Assembly: GCF_004341205.1 (NCBI RefSeq)
Contig: NZ_SLUL01000004.1
Coordinates: 124,001 to 188,000 of the forward strand
Length of the DNA stretch: 64,000 nt
Direction of reading: 5' to 3'
Source: Thermolongibacillus altinsuensis
GTDB lineage: Bacteria > Bacillota > Bacilli > Bacillales > Anoxybacillaceae
Position 1 is the stretch's first letter, and every line of letters starts with the position of its first letter. The notes under the pieces are model-generated. The model was not told where the DNA came from and made no database searches. It saw only the letters and a program-made list of their open reading frames with translations. Made by a program: the position numbers and the translations under genes. This document shows positions 47,029-57,114 of the stretch, piece after piece.

Positions 47029-47972
47029 TTTGAATCGCCTTCTTTACCTAGATGTTTTAAAACAACGGTTGCTAAAGCATCAATAAATTGTGGTTGAGCA
47101 TTTGGCATTTCCGGACGATAATAGCTAGCTCCAATTTCTTCAGTCACCTGTTTGCACTCGATGTCATTATCATAAAGAACTTCCAAATGTTCAGAAACAA
47201 AGCCCACTGGAATATAAACAAAGGCGGTATACCCTTTTTCTTCGTGAAGTTGACGCGTTAGATCTTGCACATCTGGACCTAGCCAAGGTTCCGGCGTATT
47301 TCCTGCGCTTTGCCATCCAATGACATAGTTTTGTATTCCTGCTTTTTCGGCGATTAAATCCGCTGTTTCCTGCAATTGCTGCGGATATGGATCGCCCATT
47401 TCAATAATCTTTTCAGGCAAGCTGTGCGCTGAAACGATCAGCACTGCTTTCTCGCGCTCTTCTTCCGACATTTTTGCATACGTTTCTTTTACTTTATTCA
47501 CCCAATAGTCAATGAATTTCGGCTCTTGATACCAACTTTCAATCGAATGGATGCGCGGCCCGCCTAAACGTTCCGCTTCTGCTTTCGCTCGTCCATTATA
47601 CGATTGGACGCTAAACGTTGAAAAATGCGGAGCAAGCACAATGCTCACGGCTTCCTCGATTCCATCTTCATGCATTTGGCGCACCGCATCTTCCACAAAC
47701 GGTTCAATATGCTTTAATCCAAGGTACATTTTAAACTCGATTTCATCTTGCACTTCGTTTAATCGTTCCTCTAATTTTTTTGCTTGCTCAAGCGTAATTT
47801 TCGCAAGCGGAGAAATGCCTCCGATCGCTTCATAACGTGCTCGCAACTCTGCAAGCATCTCTTCTGACGGCTTTCTGCCGCGGCGAATATGCGTATAATA
47901 ACGTTCTAAATCTTCTTCTTTATAAGGCGTTCCGTACGCCATCACAAGCAATCCCATTACTCTTCTCGACAT
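47025..47972 (-). CDS. hemH: Ferrochelatase HemH (coproporphyrin ferrochelatase)
   Basis: HemH inserts iron into coproporphyrin III. The 315-residue protein matches B. subtilis HemH closely: [39 protein letters not shown] with the metal-site His, [11 protein letters not shown] and [17 protein letters not shown] start at ATG 47972 (MSRRVMGLL) as in B. subtilis. An in-frame ATG at 47984 sits too close to the AAAGG ribosome site. It lies 34 bp after hemE. Confidence 0.96.
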   Translation of the reverse strand: MSRRVMGLLVMAYGTPYKEEDLERYYTHIRRGRKPSEEMLAELRARYEAIGGISPLAKITLEQAKKLEERLNEVQDEIEFKMYLGLKHIEPFVEDAVRQMHEDGIEEAVSIVLAPHFSTFSVQSYNGRAKAEAERLGGPRIHSIESWYQEPKFIDYWVNKVKETYAKMSEEEREKAVLIVSAHSLPEKIIEMGDPYPQQLQETADLIAEKAGIQNYVIGWQSAGNTPEPWLGPDVQDLTRQLHEEKGYTAFVYIPVGFVSEHLEVLYDNDIECKQVTEEIGASYYRPEMPNAQPQFIDALATVVLKHLGKEGDSK

Positions 47973-48006
47973 ACACCCACTCATCCTTTATCGTCTCCTA
48001 ATCTTT

Positions 48007-49044
48007 TCACGCTTTTTTTGCAGAATAATCATGAATAAAAGCGGTTAAACGCTTTAACGTTTCTGGCTTGATTTGTGGGAAAATTCCATGCCCCAAATTA
48101 AAAATATATCCGCCTGGATGAGACATGCCCTCATCTAAAATTCGCTTGACACGCTCTTCAATCACTTCCCACGGTGCCAGTAAGACGGCTGGGTCAAGAT
48201 TTCCTTGCAACGCTTTTGTCATTCCCATCTCCCGCGCTTCTTTAATGGAAAGACGCCAATCAAGCCCAACAACGTCTAACGGCAAGTCATGCCATTCTTT
48301 CGCTAAATGGCTTGCTCCGACGCCAAACATAATGAGAGGAACATTTTCTTCGCGAAGCGCTGAAAAAATTCGTTCCATTGTCGGTTTAATAAAGTAGCGA
48401 TAATCTTGCGCGTTGACAGCACCGACCCAAGAATCGAAAATTTGAATCGCGCTCGCCCCAGCACGAATTTGCGCTTTTACATAGCGAATCGTCATATCCG
48501 CTAATTTATCCATTAACGCAAACCATGCTTTTGGCTCAGCGTACATAAACGCTTTCGTTTTATTGTAGTTTTTCGATGGCCCACCTTCAATCATGTAGCT
48601 AGCAAGAGTAAATGGTGCACCCGCAAAGCCGATGAGCGGAACATTCAGTTGTTCGGTCGTTAACAAGCGAATCGTTTCTAATACATACGGAACATCATGT
48701 TCTGGATCGATTTCTCCCAATCGTTCGACATCGGCAAGGGAACGAATCGGGTTTGAAATAACCGGGCCAATTCCGGCTTTAATATCGACATCGACGCCGA
48801 TCGCTGGAAGCGGTGACATAATATCTTTATAAAGAATCGCTGCATCGACATTATATTGTTCAACTGGCAAACGAGTAACATAAGCGCACAACTCTGGTTG
48901 ATGCGTAATTTCAAAAAGTGAATACTTTTCTTTTAACGCTCGATACTCAGGCTGCGATCTTCCTGCTTGTCTCATGTACCATACTGGCACATGCTCTGTT
49001 TTTTCTCCGCGACAGGCGCGCAAAAATGTATCGTTAAATTTCAT
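48007..49044 (-). CDS. hemE: Uroporphyrinogen decarboxylase
   Basis: HemE converts uroporphyrinogen III to coproporphyrinogen III. The 345-residue protein carries the substrate motif [17 protein letters not shown] near residue 20, [34 protein letters not shown] and GLDWRLS. It is the first gene of hemEHY. The upstream 210 bp to hmoB holds the divergent promoters, but I see no recognised operator there. Confidence 0.97.
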   Translation of the reverse strand: MKFNDTFLRACRGEKTEHVPVWYMRQAGRSQPEYRALKEKYSLFEITHQPELCAYVTRLPVEQYNVDAAILYKDIMSPLPAIGVDVDIKAGIGPVISNPIRSLADVERLGEIDPEHDVPYVLETIRLLTTEQLNVPLIGFAGAPFTLASYMIEGGPSKNYNKTKAFMYAEPKAWFALMDKLADMTIRYVKAQIRAGASAIQIFDSWVGAVNAQDYRYFIKPTMERIFSALREENVPLIMFGVGASHLAKEWHDLPLDVVGLDWRLSIKEAREMGMTKALQGNLDPAVLLAPWEVIEERVKRILDEGMSHPGGYIFNLGHGIFPQIKPETLKRLTAFIHDYSAKKA

Positions 49045-49256
49045 TCATCTTCCATCCTTCCTACTTTAATCACTATACGCCTAGTTTATCGAAAACCGTC
49101 GATAGTTTCCACCAACTAAAAATATACCATTTTTTTGTTCTCTGTATAGCAACAATGTTAAACGTTCGAAAAATCGACATGAGTTCAAAAATGGAGCCGT
49201 TTATGAAGAAAATGGTAAAATAAACACGGAACAAGTGAATCAGGGAGGAAATTGCA

Positions 49257-49769
49257 ATGAAAAAAATCTTTATCACAAACGGAACAATTGATTATTTGCA
49301 TCAGCTGCGTGAACGCTATCCATCCGAAACCATGTTGTTGCTTAGCGAAGGCGACGGAGCTCTATTAGTTCATGAAACCGATGGAGAAACCGTTTTTAAT
49401 GAACCTCGGCCATACGAAATATTAGATGCGGCAGGCGAGCTTGGCGGGGCATTTGCGGTTTTCAACAATATTCCCGTTACCGATGAAGGCCGTCCATTAT
49501 TTGAACATCGCTTTAGCCAACGCGCTCGCTTGATTGAAAAAGAACCGGGATTTGTCGCCATTCGCGTTCTTCGTCCATTGAAAAGCGATACATACATCAT
49601 TATGACGCTTTGGGAAAATGAAACTGCCTTTAAAAACTGGCAACAATCAAAAGCATACGAAAAAGCGCATCAAAAACGAGGAACAGAAGAAGGAAGCAGC
49701 CAACAACCGTCCATTTTCCCTCGCCCTTCTTATGTAACCACGTATGTCATTGCAAACGAAAAAGAATAA
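49257..49769 (+). CDS. hmoB: Haem-degrading monooxygenase HmoB
   Basis: The 170-residue protein ends in an antibiotic biosynthesis monooxygenase (ABM) fold (PGFVAIRVLRPLKSDTYIIM, TLWENETAFKNWQQSKAYEK). An N-terminal extension is like that of Bacillus HmoB (YhgC). HmoB opens haem and releases iron. It is divergent from the haem synthesis operon, a sensible location. The ribosome site GGGAGG lies eight bases before ATG. The IsdG-type Asn and Trp positions are plausible (NWQQ) but were not aligned. Confidence 0.87.
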   Translation: MKKIFITNGTIDYLHQLRERYPSETMLLLSEGDGALLVHETDGETVFNEPRPYEILDAAGELGGAFAVFNNIPVTDEGRPLFEHRFSQRARLIEKEPGFVAIRVLRPLKSDTYIIMTLWENETAFKNWQQSKAYEKAHQKRGTEEGSSQQPSIFPRPSYVTTYVIANEKE

Positions 49770-49770
49770 A

Positions 49771-49793
49771 AGGCTGACTCCCCGTCAGCCTTT
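49771..49793. terminator. Bidirectional terminator between hmoB and the rhodanese gene
   Basis: GGCTGAC (49772-49778) pairs with GTCAGCC (49784-49790) between convergent genes. Confidence 0.75.
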
Positions 49794-50166
49794 AATCATT
49801 CCACGCATTCATTCCGCCTTTGACGTTAATGACATTTTTAAATCCATTTTTCACCAATATTTTCGTTGCTTGATTGCTGCGCATGCCACTTTGACAAATG
49901 ACGACCGTTTCTTTTTCACGGTCAAGTTCATGAAGCCGTGAAGAAAGTTCATGAAGCGGAATATTTTTAAATGGCTTAATGTGTCGAGCACGAAATTCAG
50001 CGGTTGTGCGCACATCTACAAACTGGCGATTTTTTCGATCGTTTAACAATGCTTTTAATTCATCTGGAGTGATATGTTTGACCCCTTTTGTTGGCAACAT
50101 TTTCGTAATAACCAAATAGAATAGCAGCAAAATGAGAATGCCATTCACAATCATGCTTATCATCAT
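49792..50166 (-). CDS. Membrane-anchored rhodanese-like protein
   Basis: The 124-residue protein has one N-terminal membrane helix (MMISMIVNGILILLLFYLVI) and a single rhodanese domain with VDVRTTAEFRARHI and the catalytic loop VICQSGMRSNQA containing the active-site cysteine. It may carry persulfide sulfur at the membrane face. The topology puts the domain inside or outside depending on the anchor and is not clear. Start ATG 50166 has GGAGGGTG before it; the longer frame to 50178 is unlikely. Confidence 0.88.
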   Translation of the reverse strand: MMISMIVNGILILLLFYLVITKMLPTKGVKHITPDELKALLNDRKNRQFVDVRTTAEFRARHIKPFKNIPLHELSSRLHELDREKETVVICQSGMRSNQATKILVKNGFKNVINVKGGMNAWND

Positions 50167-50263
50167 TTCACCCTCCACTAATACATATATGGGTATATTA
50201 ATTTGTTTTTATGCCATTTGTCAATTCCTCATGATATAATGGAAACAAAAACCAAAGGAGCGA

Positions 50264-51445
50264 ATGCCCGTGATTGAAAAGTTATTTGCTCGCTTGCAAT
50301 CGTATTACGACGAAATGGTCGCCATTCGCCGCTATCTTCATCAACATCCAGAGCTTTCCTTTCAGGAATATAAAACTGCCAAATACATCGCTGACTATTA
50401 TAAAAAGTTAGGCATTCCGGTGCGCGAGAATGTCGGCGGCAATGGGGTCGTCGCCAAAATCGTTGGAAAAAACGAAGGAAAGACCGTCGCTTTGCGCGCA
50501 GATTTTGATGCATTGCCTATTCAAGATGAAAAAGACGTCCCGTATAAATCCACCGTTCCAGGTGTTATGCATGCATGCGGGCACGATGGCCATACCGCCA
50601 CATTACTTGTGCTTGCAAAAGTGCTACATGAATTGCGTGACGAATGGGAAGGCACGATCGTCCTTATTCACCAACATGCAGAGGAATATGCGCCAGGCGG
50701 AGCCATTTCCATGATTGAAGATGGATGTTTGGAAGGAGTCGAAGTCATTTTCGGCACGCATTTATGGGCAACAGAACCAACGGGAACGATTCAATATCGG
50801 GTTGGACCGATTATGGCCGCAGCGGACCGTTTTGAAATCGTCATTCAAGGGTCAGGAGGACATGGAGCCCAACAGCATAAAACAAAAGATGCGATCGTCA
50901 TTGCTTCCCAACTTGTTTTAAACTTGCAGCAAATTGTAAGCCGACGCGTGAATCCGTTGCAGCCGGCTGTTGTTTCGATCGGTTCGTTTGTCGCTGATAA
51001 CGCTTTTAATGTCATTGCGGATACAGCCAAACTTGTCGGAACCGTGCGCACATTCGATGAAAAAACACGCACGGACATCGAACATGAAATTGAACGCATT
51101 GTCAAAGGGACGTGCTTGGCAGCCGATTGTACGTACAGCTATACGTATACGCGCGGATATCCACCTGTTGTCAATCATGAAGAAGAAACAAACTTTTTAA
51201 TCAAAATAGCCGAACGAGTCCCTGAAGTGACGCATATTGTGGAAGCTGAACCGCACATGGGCGGGGAAGATTTTGCTTACTATTTACAACATGTAAAAGG
51301 AACGTTTTTCATCACAGGAGCGAAATCGGAACAAACAACCAATCCATTTCCACATCATCATCCAAAATTTGATTTCGATGAAAAAGCGATGCTCATCGCT
51401 GCCAAAACGCTCGGTTTGGCTGCGATTGAATACATGAAAAAATAA
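50264..51445 (+). CDS. yhaA: M20 family amidohydrolase YhaA
   Basis: This 393-residue metallopeptidase is related to N-acyl-amino-acid amidohydrolases. Metal and catalytic motifs are DFDALPI, HACGHDGHTATLL, HQHAEEYAPGG and EPHMGGEDFAYY, in the usual order, with the dimerisation domain in the middle. The substrate is not known. AAAGGAG precedes ATG 50264; GTG 50270 is an alternative start. It is convergent with ecsB and matches yhaA next to ecs in B. subtilis. Confidence 0.9.
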   Translation: MPVIEKLFARLQSYYDEMVAIRRYLHQHPELSFQEYKTAKYIADYYKKLGIPVRENVGGNGVVAKIVGKNEGKTVALRADFDALPIQDEKDVPYKSTVPGVMHACGHDGHTATLLVLAKVLHELRDEWEGTIVLIHQHAEEYAPGGAISMIEDGCLEGVEVIFGTHLWATEPTGTIQYRVGPIMAAADRFEIVIQGSGGHGAQQHKTKDAIVIASQLVLNLQQIVSRRVNPLQPAVVSIGSFVADNAFNVIADTAKLVGTVRTFDEKTRTDIEHEIERIVKGTCLAADCTYSYTYTRGYPPVVNHEEETNFLIKIAERVPEVTHIVEAEPHMGGEDFAYYLQHVKGTFFITGAKSEQTTNPFPHHHPKFDFDEKAMLIAAKTLGLAAIEYMKK

Positions 51446-51472
51446 GAAGCGGATCTCCCGCTTCTTATTTTT
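51444..51472. terminator. Terminator between yhaA and ecsB
   Basis: A 9-bp stem AAGAAGCGG/CCGCTTCTT (51444-51452 with 51458-51466) is followed by ATTTTTATTT on the plus strand. Confidence 0.8.
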
Positions 51473-52658
51473 ATTTCCATCTTTTCGGTGTATATATAAA
51501 CAAGAAGATCCAAAGAAAGAACATTCCTCCAGCAAAGGAAAGAAGCGCAGCTAACCTGCTTTCTGTCCATAAAACAATGAGCGAAAAAACGAGCAATTGC
51601 ACCGTTAGTAAGCAAAACAAGAAGCGGAAAAACGACTTTTTCTTTTGGTGATCATCTAACGGATACAACTGCAATAACGTATGTCCGCGATGATGGTGAA
51701 ACAACGGAAGCAGCTGAAGTGCTGTGGCGTAAAGAAAAAGGATTGCGATCAGCACTTTTCCGTATGAGATGGCATAAATCAACAATGACCCAATGATCGT
51801 CAATCGAACGTATATCCCGAAATAATCACCTGCTCGGAAAAACGTACGGGCATGTAAATAAACATACGCATTTTCTTGTTTTTCGCCGATGAACGACAGC
51901 AAAAAATCAAGCCATTTTCTCCGTTTCACCGTTTGTTTTAAATGCGGAACATCCGTAAATAAATTGGCTAAGCGATAAAACGCATGCATTCGTTTTCGTT
52001 CCTGTTCAAGCAACCGCTCCCACTTTAATCCTTTTTGTTTCGTCGCTTTATGAAAATAAAGAATCAAAGCAGCCATGATCAAAATCAAACTAACCAAAAA
52101 AGGAAAAGATTTCGTTAATGTAAAATAAACGAAAAGGAAATTGAGCATCGCCCGCGCAACAAAACTAAGACGATGCGTAAGCGGCTCCACAAAAAAGTTT
52201 CCCTTCCACTCGATCATCATATTCCACGCTTTTAGCATAAGCAAACCGAGGAAAAAAAGCAGCCATGATGATTCCGCAAATTTTAAATGAAGCGGAGTGA
52301 AAGCAACAAGTAACATCAACAACACATATGCCTGCATAACAAAGCTAAAAATGCATGCTCGAAGGAAATAAGGCGCTAATGCTTTTTCCGCTGGCAACAA
52401 GAAAACAAGATCCGCTTCTTTTGATAACGTTCGTACGGGACTGCGCGTCAAAAAGAATGAAAAAAAGAGCGACGCAACGAACGCATAAGGAAATGACTCG
52501 AGCTCATCGACCCATCGTTTATAAAAAACAGCACCTGCACCGATTCCAATCAACAATACAAATAGCAAATGATCGTTCAACATATAGCGTAAATAGCGCT
52601 TGATTTCATGGAAATGTGCAATAAAGCGTTGTTTCCATAATTGTTTTCCGTCAATCAT
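51471..52658 (-). CDS. ecsB: ABC transporter permease EcsB
   Basis: This is a 395-residue membrane protein with multiple hydrophobic segments in two clusters (about 35-130 and 290-390). It matches EcsB by position and features such as KQLWKQRFIAHFHEIKRYLR at the N-terminus. The Ecs transporter affects secretion, protease regulation and pheromone peptide processing or export in Bacillus and relatives. It overlaps ecsA by 8 bp. The third gene of the B. subtilis operon, ecsC, is absent; yhaA follows directly. Confidence 0.9.
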   Translation of the reverse strand: MIDGKQLWKQRFIAHFHEIKRYLRYMLNDHLLFVLLIGIGAGAVFYKRWVDELESFPYAFVASLFFSFFLTRSPVRTLSKEADLVFLLPAEKALAPYFLRACIFSFVMQAYVLLMLLVAFTPLHLKFAESSWLLFFLGLLMLKAWNMMIEWKGNFFVEPLTHRLSFVARAMLNFLFVYFTLTKSFPFLVSLILIMAALILYFHKATKQKGLKWERLLEQERKRMHAFYRLANLFTDVPHLKQTVKRRKWLDFLLSFIGEKQENAYVYLHARTFFRAGDYFGIYVRLTIIGSLLIYAISYGKVLIAILFLYATALQLLPLFHHHRGHTLLQLYPLDDHQKKKSFFRFLFCLLTVQLLVFSLIVLWTESRLAALLSFAGGMFFLWIFLFIYTPKRWK

Positions 52659-53397
52659 CTTCCTCTTCCTTCGTCAATTGTAAATAAATTTCATCTAACG
52701 TTGCATTCGGCAACTGCAATTGCTGTTGCAACATCGGCAATGAGCCTTTCGCTTTTACTTTGCCATTATGCAAAATGACGAATGAATCGCAGTAGCGCTC
52801 AGCTGTCGCTAAAATATGCGTTGACATTAAAATTCCTGCACCTTTTTCCTTCATCTCGTTTAACAAATCAAGGAGAGATTGAATGCCAAGCGGATCTAAG
52901 CCGACAAACGGCTCGTCAATGATATATAACCGCGGCTCTACTAAAAAGGCGCACATAATCATGACTTTTTGCTTCATTCCTTTAGAAAAATGAGCAGGAA
53001 ACCATTTTAACTTCTTTTCCATTCGAAATTTTTTCAATAAAAGCGGCAACCGCCGTTCATAGTCGGCTTTTTTCACCCCATACGCCATCGCTGTCAACTG
53101 AAGATGTTCTTCTAACGTTAACTCTTCGTAAAGCAACGGCATTTCCGGAATGTATGTAAATTGTTTTCGATACTCATGTGGCTCTTGTTGAAACGTTTTT
53201 CCGTTAATGGATATCGTCCCTTTTCGCGGCTCCATTAACCCGATAATATGCTTAATGGTCGTACTCTTCCCCGCCCCATTTAAACCAATTAAACCAACTA
53301 TTTCTTTTTCATTTACTGTAAACGAAAGGTCATTTAAAACATTTTGATTGGTATAACCACCGTAAAGATTTTTCACTTCCAGCAACGCCATATTCAT
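52651..53397 (-). CDS. ecsA: ABC transporter ATP-binding protein EcsA
   Basis: The 248-residue ATPase has Walker A GLNGAGKSTT, the degenerate signature FSKGMKQKVMIM, Walker B LYIIDEPFVGLDP and the switch region STHILATAERYCDS, all close to B. subtilis EcsA. It powers the Ecs transporter. Both ATG 53397 and ATG 53391 are possible starts; AAAGGG lies four and ten bases before them. It is the first gene of the ecsAB operon. Confidence 0.95.
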   Translation of the reverse strand: MNMALLEVKNLYGGYTNQNVLNDLSFTVNEKEIVGLIGLNGAGKSTTIKHIIGLMEPRKGTISINGKTFQQEPHEYRKQFTYIPEMPLLYEELTLEEHLQLTAMAYGVKKADYERRLPLLLKKFRMEKKLKWFPAHFSKGMKQKVMIMCAFLVEPRLYIIDEPFVGLDPLGIQSLLDLLNEMKEKGAGILMSTHILATAERYCDSFVILHNGKVKAKGSLPMLQQQLQLPNATLDEIYLQLTKEEEDD

Positions 53398-53851
53398 TGA
53401 TCCCTTTCTACATCATTATTTTTTATTTTAACAAATCCGATGAATAAGCAAAAGTGAAAGAGGATAGGATAATAACCGAAGAGGGACAAACAATCAAAAG
53501 TAGTGATTCGCAATGTCAAAAGCAGAGAAGTTCAAGAACATGATGAAATGAGGTGTCTACGGGCCGCACATTTGTTAGCCTGTAACAACTTGCCAATGAG
53601 GTGTTCACAAAAGTCACCAAATGCACTCCCGATCAAAAGGGGATGGTCATCTTGAACAAGAAATTGCTCGCATTTGCGTAAAAAATCTACTGATAAATGA
53701 GGTGTTTCCAAAAGACACTGAATAACCTTCCCTCTTCAACGCGAGCAGGATGCTTCCTTCAACGGATTTTGCATCCTGCTCTTTCCGTTTTCATCACAAA
53801 ACAATTCTATGTTAAAATGAAGCTAAAAATGGAAAGAAAGGTGGAATTTTT
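53398..53851. other. Gene-free spacer with three ATGAGGTGT repeats
   Basis: No convincing gene is seen between ecsA and hit. The 9-mer ATGAGGTGT occurs at 53548, 53596 and 53697, spaced 48 and 101 bp. The last two copies extend into a shared CAAAAG-x-CAC. A separate 10-11-bp inverted repeat, AGCAGGATGC with GCATCCTGCT, lies at about 53746-53783. The stretch may hold promoters for both neighbours or a decayed element. Confidence 0.5.
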
Positions 53852-54271
53852 ATGAGCGACTGTATTTTTTGCAAAATCATTAACGGAGAAATTCCTTGTG
53901 CAAAAGTATTTGAAAACGAACATGTTCTTGCATTTCTCGATATTAGCCAAGTAACGAAAGGGCATACGCTCGTTGTTCCAAAAGTACATAAAGAAAATAT
54001 ATTTGAGCTTACTCCAGAAATTGCAAGCCATTTATTCGAAGTTGTTCCAAAGATTGCAAATGCCATTCAAAAACAATTTTCTCCTCTCGGTTTAAATGTG
54101 TTAAGCAACAACGGAGAAGTTGCCGGACAAACCGTATTCCACTACCATATGCACTTAATTCCGCGCTACGGCAAAGGCGACGGCTTTGGTGCGGTATGGA
54201 AATCGCATGAAAGCGAATATACATTCGCTGATTTAAAAGAAATTGCCGAACAAATTCAACAAGCATTATAA
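53852..54271 (+). CDS. hit: HIT family nucleotide-binding hydrolase Hit
   Basis: The 139-residue HIT protein has the zinc/N-terminal motif CIFCKIINGEIPCAKV and the catalytic histidine triad HYHMHLIPRY near residue 98. HIT proteins hydrolyse nucleoside phosphoramidates or adenylates. AAAGGTGG precedes the ATG. The gene stands between ecsA (divergent) and prsA (convergent), as in B. subtilis. Confidence 0.95.
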   Translation: MSDCIFCKIINGEIPCAKVFENEHVLAFLDISQVTKGHTLVVPKVHKENIFELTPEIASHLFEVVPKIANAIQKQFSPLGLNVLSNNGEVAGQTVFHYHMHLIPRYGKGDGFGAVWKSHESEYTFADLKEIAEQIQQAL

Positions 54272-54303
54272 AAAGGAGTCGATTTCGTCGACTCCTTTTT
54301 TTA
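54271..54303. terminator. Bidirectional terminator between hit and prsA
   Basis: GGAGTCGA (54275-54282) pairs with TCGACTCC (54288-54295), followed by seven T's; A's stand on the other side. Confidence 0.9.
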
Positions 54304-55140
54304 TTTCGCTTCCTCTAAAGCGCCTTTTAGCGATTCGTCTTTTACTTTGACATCTGCTTTTTTCATTAGTTTCTCTAATTCAGATTGTACTTTCGTTTGG
54401 TCTAGCTTGCTTCGTTTTACTTCAAACTCAATTTCATCTTTCATTTCTTCAAATGATTTTTTCTCTTCCTTATCCGTTACCTTAATGATATGGTAACCGT
54501 AATCCGTTTTAACAGGGTCGCTAATTTCGCCTACTTTCAATGAATAAGCAGCATCCTCAAATTCCTTAACCATTTTTCCAGGACCGAACCAGCCCAAGTC
54601 ACCGCCATTCGCTGCCGAACCCGCATCTTTTGAGTATTCTTTCGCTAATTTTGCGAAATCCTCGCCTTTTTCGAGTTTTTCTTTAATTTCTCTTGCCGTT
54701 TTCTCATCATCGACTAAAATATGGCTCGCCTTTATTTTCGGTTTATATTCATCATAATACTTTTTCAATTCTTCTTCTGTCACTTTTACGTCTTTCATCG
54801 CGGCTTTTTGGCGTAATAAATCTAATTTCACCATTTTACGAATCGCTTCTTCTCCGTTTTGCTGCACAGCGAGCTCATATTGCATGCCATACATTTCTTT
54901 TAACTTGTCCATTTCTTTTTCGATTTCTTTGTCTGTTACTTTAAATTCTTTGCTCAACACTTTTTCATGCACGAGATCACGCAACACTTCTTTACCGAAG
55001 CGAGCCTTCATTTCGTTATAAAGCTCTTCTTTTGTAATGTTTCCTGCCTTCGTTTCAACGATCACATCCGCATCGCTGTTGCAAGCGGAAAGAGCTAAAA
55101 TGGTTGCCGCCGTTGAAACTGCAATTACCCACTTTTTCAT
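54301..55140 (-). CDS. prsA: Foldase lipoprotein PrsA
   Basis: PrsA folds secreted proteins outside the membrane. The 279-residue protein has a lipoprotein signal ending LALSAC with lipidated Cys20. A SurA-like chaperone N-domain follows, then a parvulin prolyl isomerase domain (about residues 130-230: [44 protein letters not shown]). The C-terminal tail is rich in Lys and Glu. It is transcribed alone toward hit. Confidence 0.97.
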   Translation of the reverse strand: MKKWVIAVSTAATILALSACNSDADVIVETKAGNITKEELYNEMKARFGKEVLRDLVHEKVLSKEFKVTDKEIEKEMDKLKEMYGMQYELAVQQNGEEAIRKMVKLDLLRQKAAMKDVKVTEEELKKYYDEYKPKIKASHILVDDEKTAREIKEKLEKGEDFAKLAKEYSKDAGSAANGGDLGWFGPGKMVKEFEDAAYSLKVGEISDPVKTDYGYHIIKVTDKEEKKSFEEMKDEIEFEVKRSKLDQTKVQSELEKLMKKADVKVKDESLKGALEEAK

Positions 55141-55314
55141 TTTTTCTCACAACTCCTACTATTAATTTATTCGCATCAAAAATCACAACATTAACTATAA
55201 TACCATATTTTTTCACGAAGCTAAAACGTTTTAGTCACAAATCCGCCCATACATTTCCTTCACATTGAACATAAGATACAGTGTCGAAAGTGCTACGAAA
55301 AGGAGGTGGCCTAC

Positions 55315-55404
55315 ATGAGCGCAGGTTGTGGCGGAGGATTTGCGTTAATCGTTGTGTTGTTCATTTTATTAATTATTGTCGGCTGTGCATGTTTATTTTA
55401 TTAA
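55315..55404 (+). CDS. YjcZ family tiny sporulation membrane protein
   Basis: This is a 29-residue protein with MSAGCGGGFALIVVLFILLI at the start, the characteristic glycine-rich head followed by a single membrane helix ending VGCACLFY. Members of this family are made during sporulation in Bacillus; the function is unknown. A very strong AAAGGAGGTGG ribosome site precedes ATG. Two extra cysteines at the helix end are unusual for the family. Confidence 0.9.
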   Translation: MSAGCGGGFALIVVLFILLIIVGCACLFY

Positions 55405-55421
55405 GCATACTAAAAACGGGA

Positions 55422-55450
55422 AAGCTGACAGGAAAACTGTCAGCTTTTTT
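55422..55450. terminator. Terminator after the YjcZ-like gene
   Basis: AAGCTGACAG (55422-55431) pairs with CTGTCAGCTT (55437-55446), followed by T's. Confidence 0.9.
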
Positions 55451-55628
55451 ACGTAAATAGCACTTCAATGTAGGAAGAAATAAGCAAAATGGTAATGAGC
55501 ACATTGATCGTTCGAAAAACTTTCGGCTGTTTTTCTTCCGGGATTTCTTTTTGAATACAAAGCGTATTCGTGAGCTGGTTAATAAAAAATAAAATGACGG
55601 TTGCAAGGGGTATGAAATACAAAGTCAA
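55449..55628 (-). CDS. Small two-helix membrane protein
   Basis: This 59-residue product starts at TTG 55628, six bases after a strong AGGAGGGG. It has two hydrophobic helices (LYFIPLATVILFFI and TINVLITILLISSYIEVLF) joined by a charged loop, EIPEEKQPK. I do not recognise the family. It converges on the YjcZ-like gene. A longer frame upstream to 55670 lacks a ribosome site. Confidence 0.65.
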   Translation of the reverse strand: MTLYFIPLATVILFFINQLTNTLCIQKEIPEEKQPKVFRTINVLITILLISSYIEVLFT

Positions 55629-55788
55629 TATGATTCCCCTCCTATTTCTCTCTTTCCCTTTTATGTACAAAAGACTTACTCAAATACTTTACAACGATTT
55701 TCCTAATAAATCAATAACATCATTTCATTATCGCGCTCATTCCGCTAAAATAATACACATGATGATACAAAAAGGAGCAAAAAAAGAA

Positions 55789-56157
55789 ATGGACACGTTA
55801 AAAAAGAAAATGAGCACGTTAGAAGAACGAATAGCGAAACTGGAATATTATCATTCTTTATTGCTGCAAATGATCGACCGTGAAAAGAAACCGTTTTATT
55901 ATTTAATTATGCAAGCTGGACTAACAAAAGAAGAAGTGGATGAAACGTTAAAGCTATGCGAAACCTTAAGTGAAGAATACGAAAAACAAAAAGCGGAAGG
56001 ATTGATCGTCTTCACTCCGCTTTTAACTCATTTTGCTGGAATGCTTCATCCGAAACTTCCGCTCGAACAAACAATCGACGCTTTATTGAAACAGCAAATG
56101 TTTGTTCCTTTGATGACCGAATTCCAGCAATTATTACAAAAACTTGATGAATTATAA
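55789..56157 (+). CDS. yhaI: YhaI family protein (DUF1878)
   Basis: This is a 122-residue soluble, mainly helical protein with an N-terminal coiled coil ([20 protein letters not shown]) and conserved ITR-like [17 protein letters not shown]. It is known only as a conserved Bacillus protein next to scoC. Start ATG 55789 is preceded by GGAG; the open frame further upstream is AT-rich and not coding-like. Its end overlaps the convergent scoC end by 6 bp. Confidence 0.85.
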   Translation: MDTLKKKMSTLEERIAKLEYYHSLLLQMIDREKKPFYYLIMQAGLTKEEVDETLKLCETLSEEYEKQKAEGLIVFTPLLTHFAGMLHPKLPLEQTIDALLKQQMFVPLMTEFQQLLQKLDEL

Positions 56158-56745
56158 ACTCTCTACTTCTTCTTTTTCTTTACGCTCATTTTTCTTTCTT
56201 AAACTCCCGTCTTCCTCGATAAATTCGTTTTCGATATTTTGAAAAGAACGCTCAAAGATTTGCATAAAGTCGTCTCCGTAAATATTTCGAATAATACACA
56301 TCATTTCTAAAAATTCCGGAAATTTTCCGTATAAATCATATAACGGTAACGCTCCATTAAATACAGAGTTATGTTTTGGATCATATGATTCCATTAATTT
56401 TAATAAAATTTCTTCCCCTTTTTCGGTTAATTCGATATACGTATTTCGCTTATCATCTTCTTTTTTAGAAAAGGAAAGCAATCCTCGTTCCTCTAATTTT
56501 TTTGAAAAGTTAAATGCTGTTGATACGTGCATCACACCAAACTTAGCAATCTCTGAAATAGATGCTCCTTTTAAATGATAAGCAATCCATAAAATGTGAT
56601 GCTCGTTAATGTTGAGGTCAAAAGGCTTAATCCATTGCTGCCAATCTTTTTCGATCGACTTCCATAACGCTTTGCTTAGTTGTGCAATTCGTTGGCTAAA
56701 TAGCATTGCCTCTTTTATAGAATAATGTCGTTCCGTGATTTTCAT
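56152..56745 (-). CDS. scoC: Transition-state regulator ScoC (Hpr), MarR family
   Basis: This is a 197-residue winged-helix repressor. The segments [60 protein letters not shown] and the wing [17 protein letters not shown] match B. subtilis ScoC. ScoC represses extracellular proteases, oligopeptide uptake and sporulation-related genes. ATG 56745 ([13 protein letters not shown]) has GGTGGAG before it; the frame continues upstream without signal. Confidence 0.94.
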   Translation of the reverse strand: MKITERHYSIKEAMLFSQRIAQLSKALWKSIEKDWQQWIKPFDLNINEHHILWIAYHLKGASISEIAKFGVMHVSTAFNFSKKLEERGLLSFSKKEDDKRNTYIELTEKGEEILLKLMESYDPKHNSVFNGALPLYDLYGKFPEFLEMMCIIRNIYGDDFMQIFERSFQNIENEFIEEDGSLRKKNERKEKEEVESL

Positions 56746-56892
56746 CTCTCCACCCACTTTTCTATGTTCACTTCTTTTATTTCTTATTATGCCAGTAAAA
56801 TAACAATTAATAAAGATGGAAATTTTAGAATTTTTCAATAATGTTTCAAATAAAAATAGATGATGAACACCCCTTACATAGGAGGAGGGAAT

Positions 56893-57075
56893 ATGATTAT
56901 TGGAAGTTTCATCATCAGTTTTTTTTGTCTTTGTTTCATGATCGCAACACTTTTATCATTAAATAAAGCGCGAATGTATCCACCAAAAAAAGTGTTGAGA
57001 CAGCGGATCGGGCTATACGGTAGTCTTGCCTTCCTGTTTTTGATCATCGCTCTTATTTCCATCCGTTTTCAATAA
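56893..57075 (+). CDS. Small two-helix membrane protein
   Basis: The 60-residue product begins [20 protein letters not shown] and has a second helix, [18 protein letters not shown], after a basic loop [24 protein letters not shown] lies three bases before ATG. I do not recognise it. It sits between divergent scoC and convergent trpP, without operon partners. Confidence 0.65.
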   Translation: MIIGSFIISFFCLCFMIATLLSLNKARMYPPKKVLRQRIGLYGSLAFLFLIIALISIRFQ

Positions 57076-57114
57076 GGAAAAAACCGATCGAAAAGGATCG
57101 GGTTTTTCTCTATT

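Noticed and set aside
53500-53680. Coding remnant read through the ATGAGGTGT repeats
   Set aside because: The short frames are explained by the repeats themselves and resemble no family.
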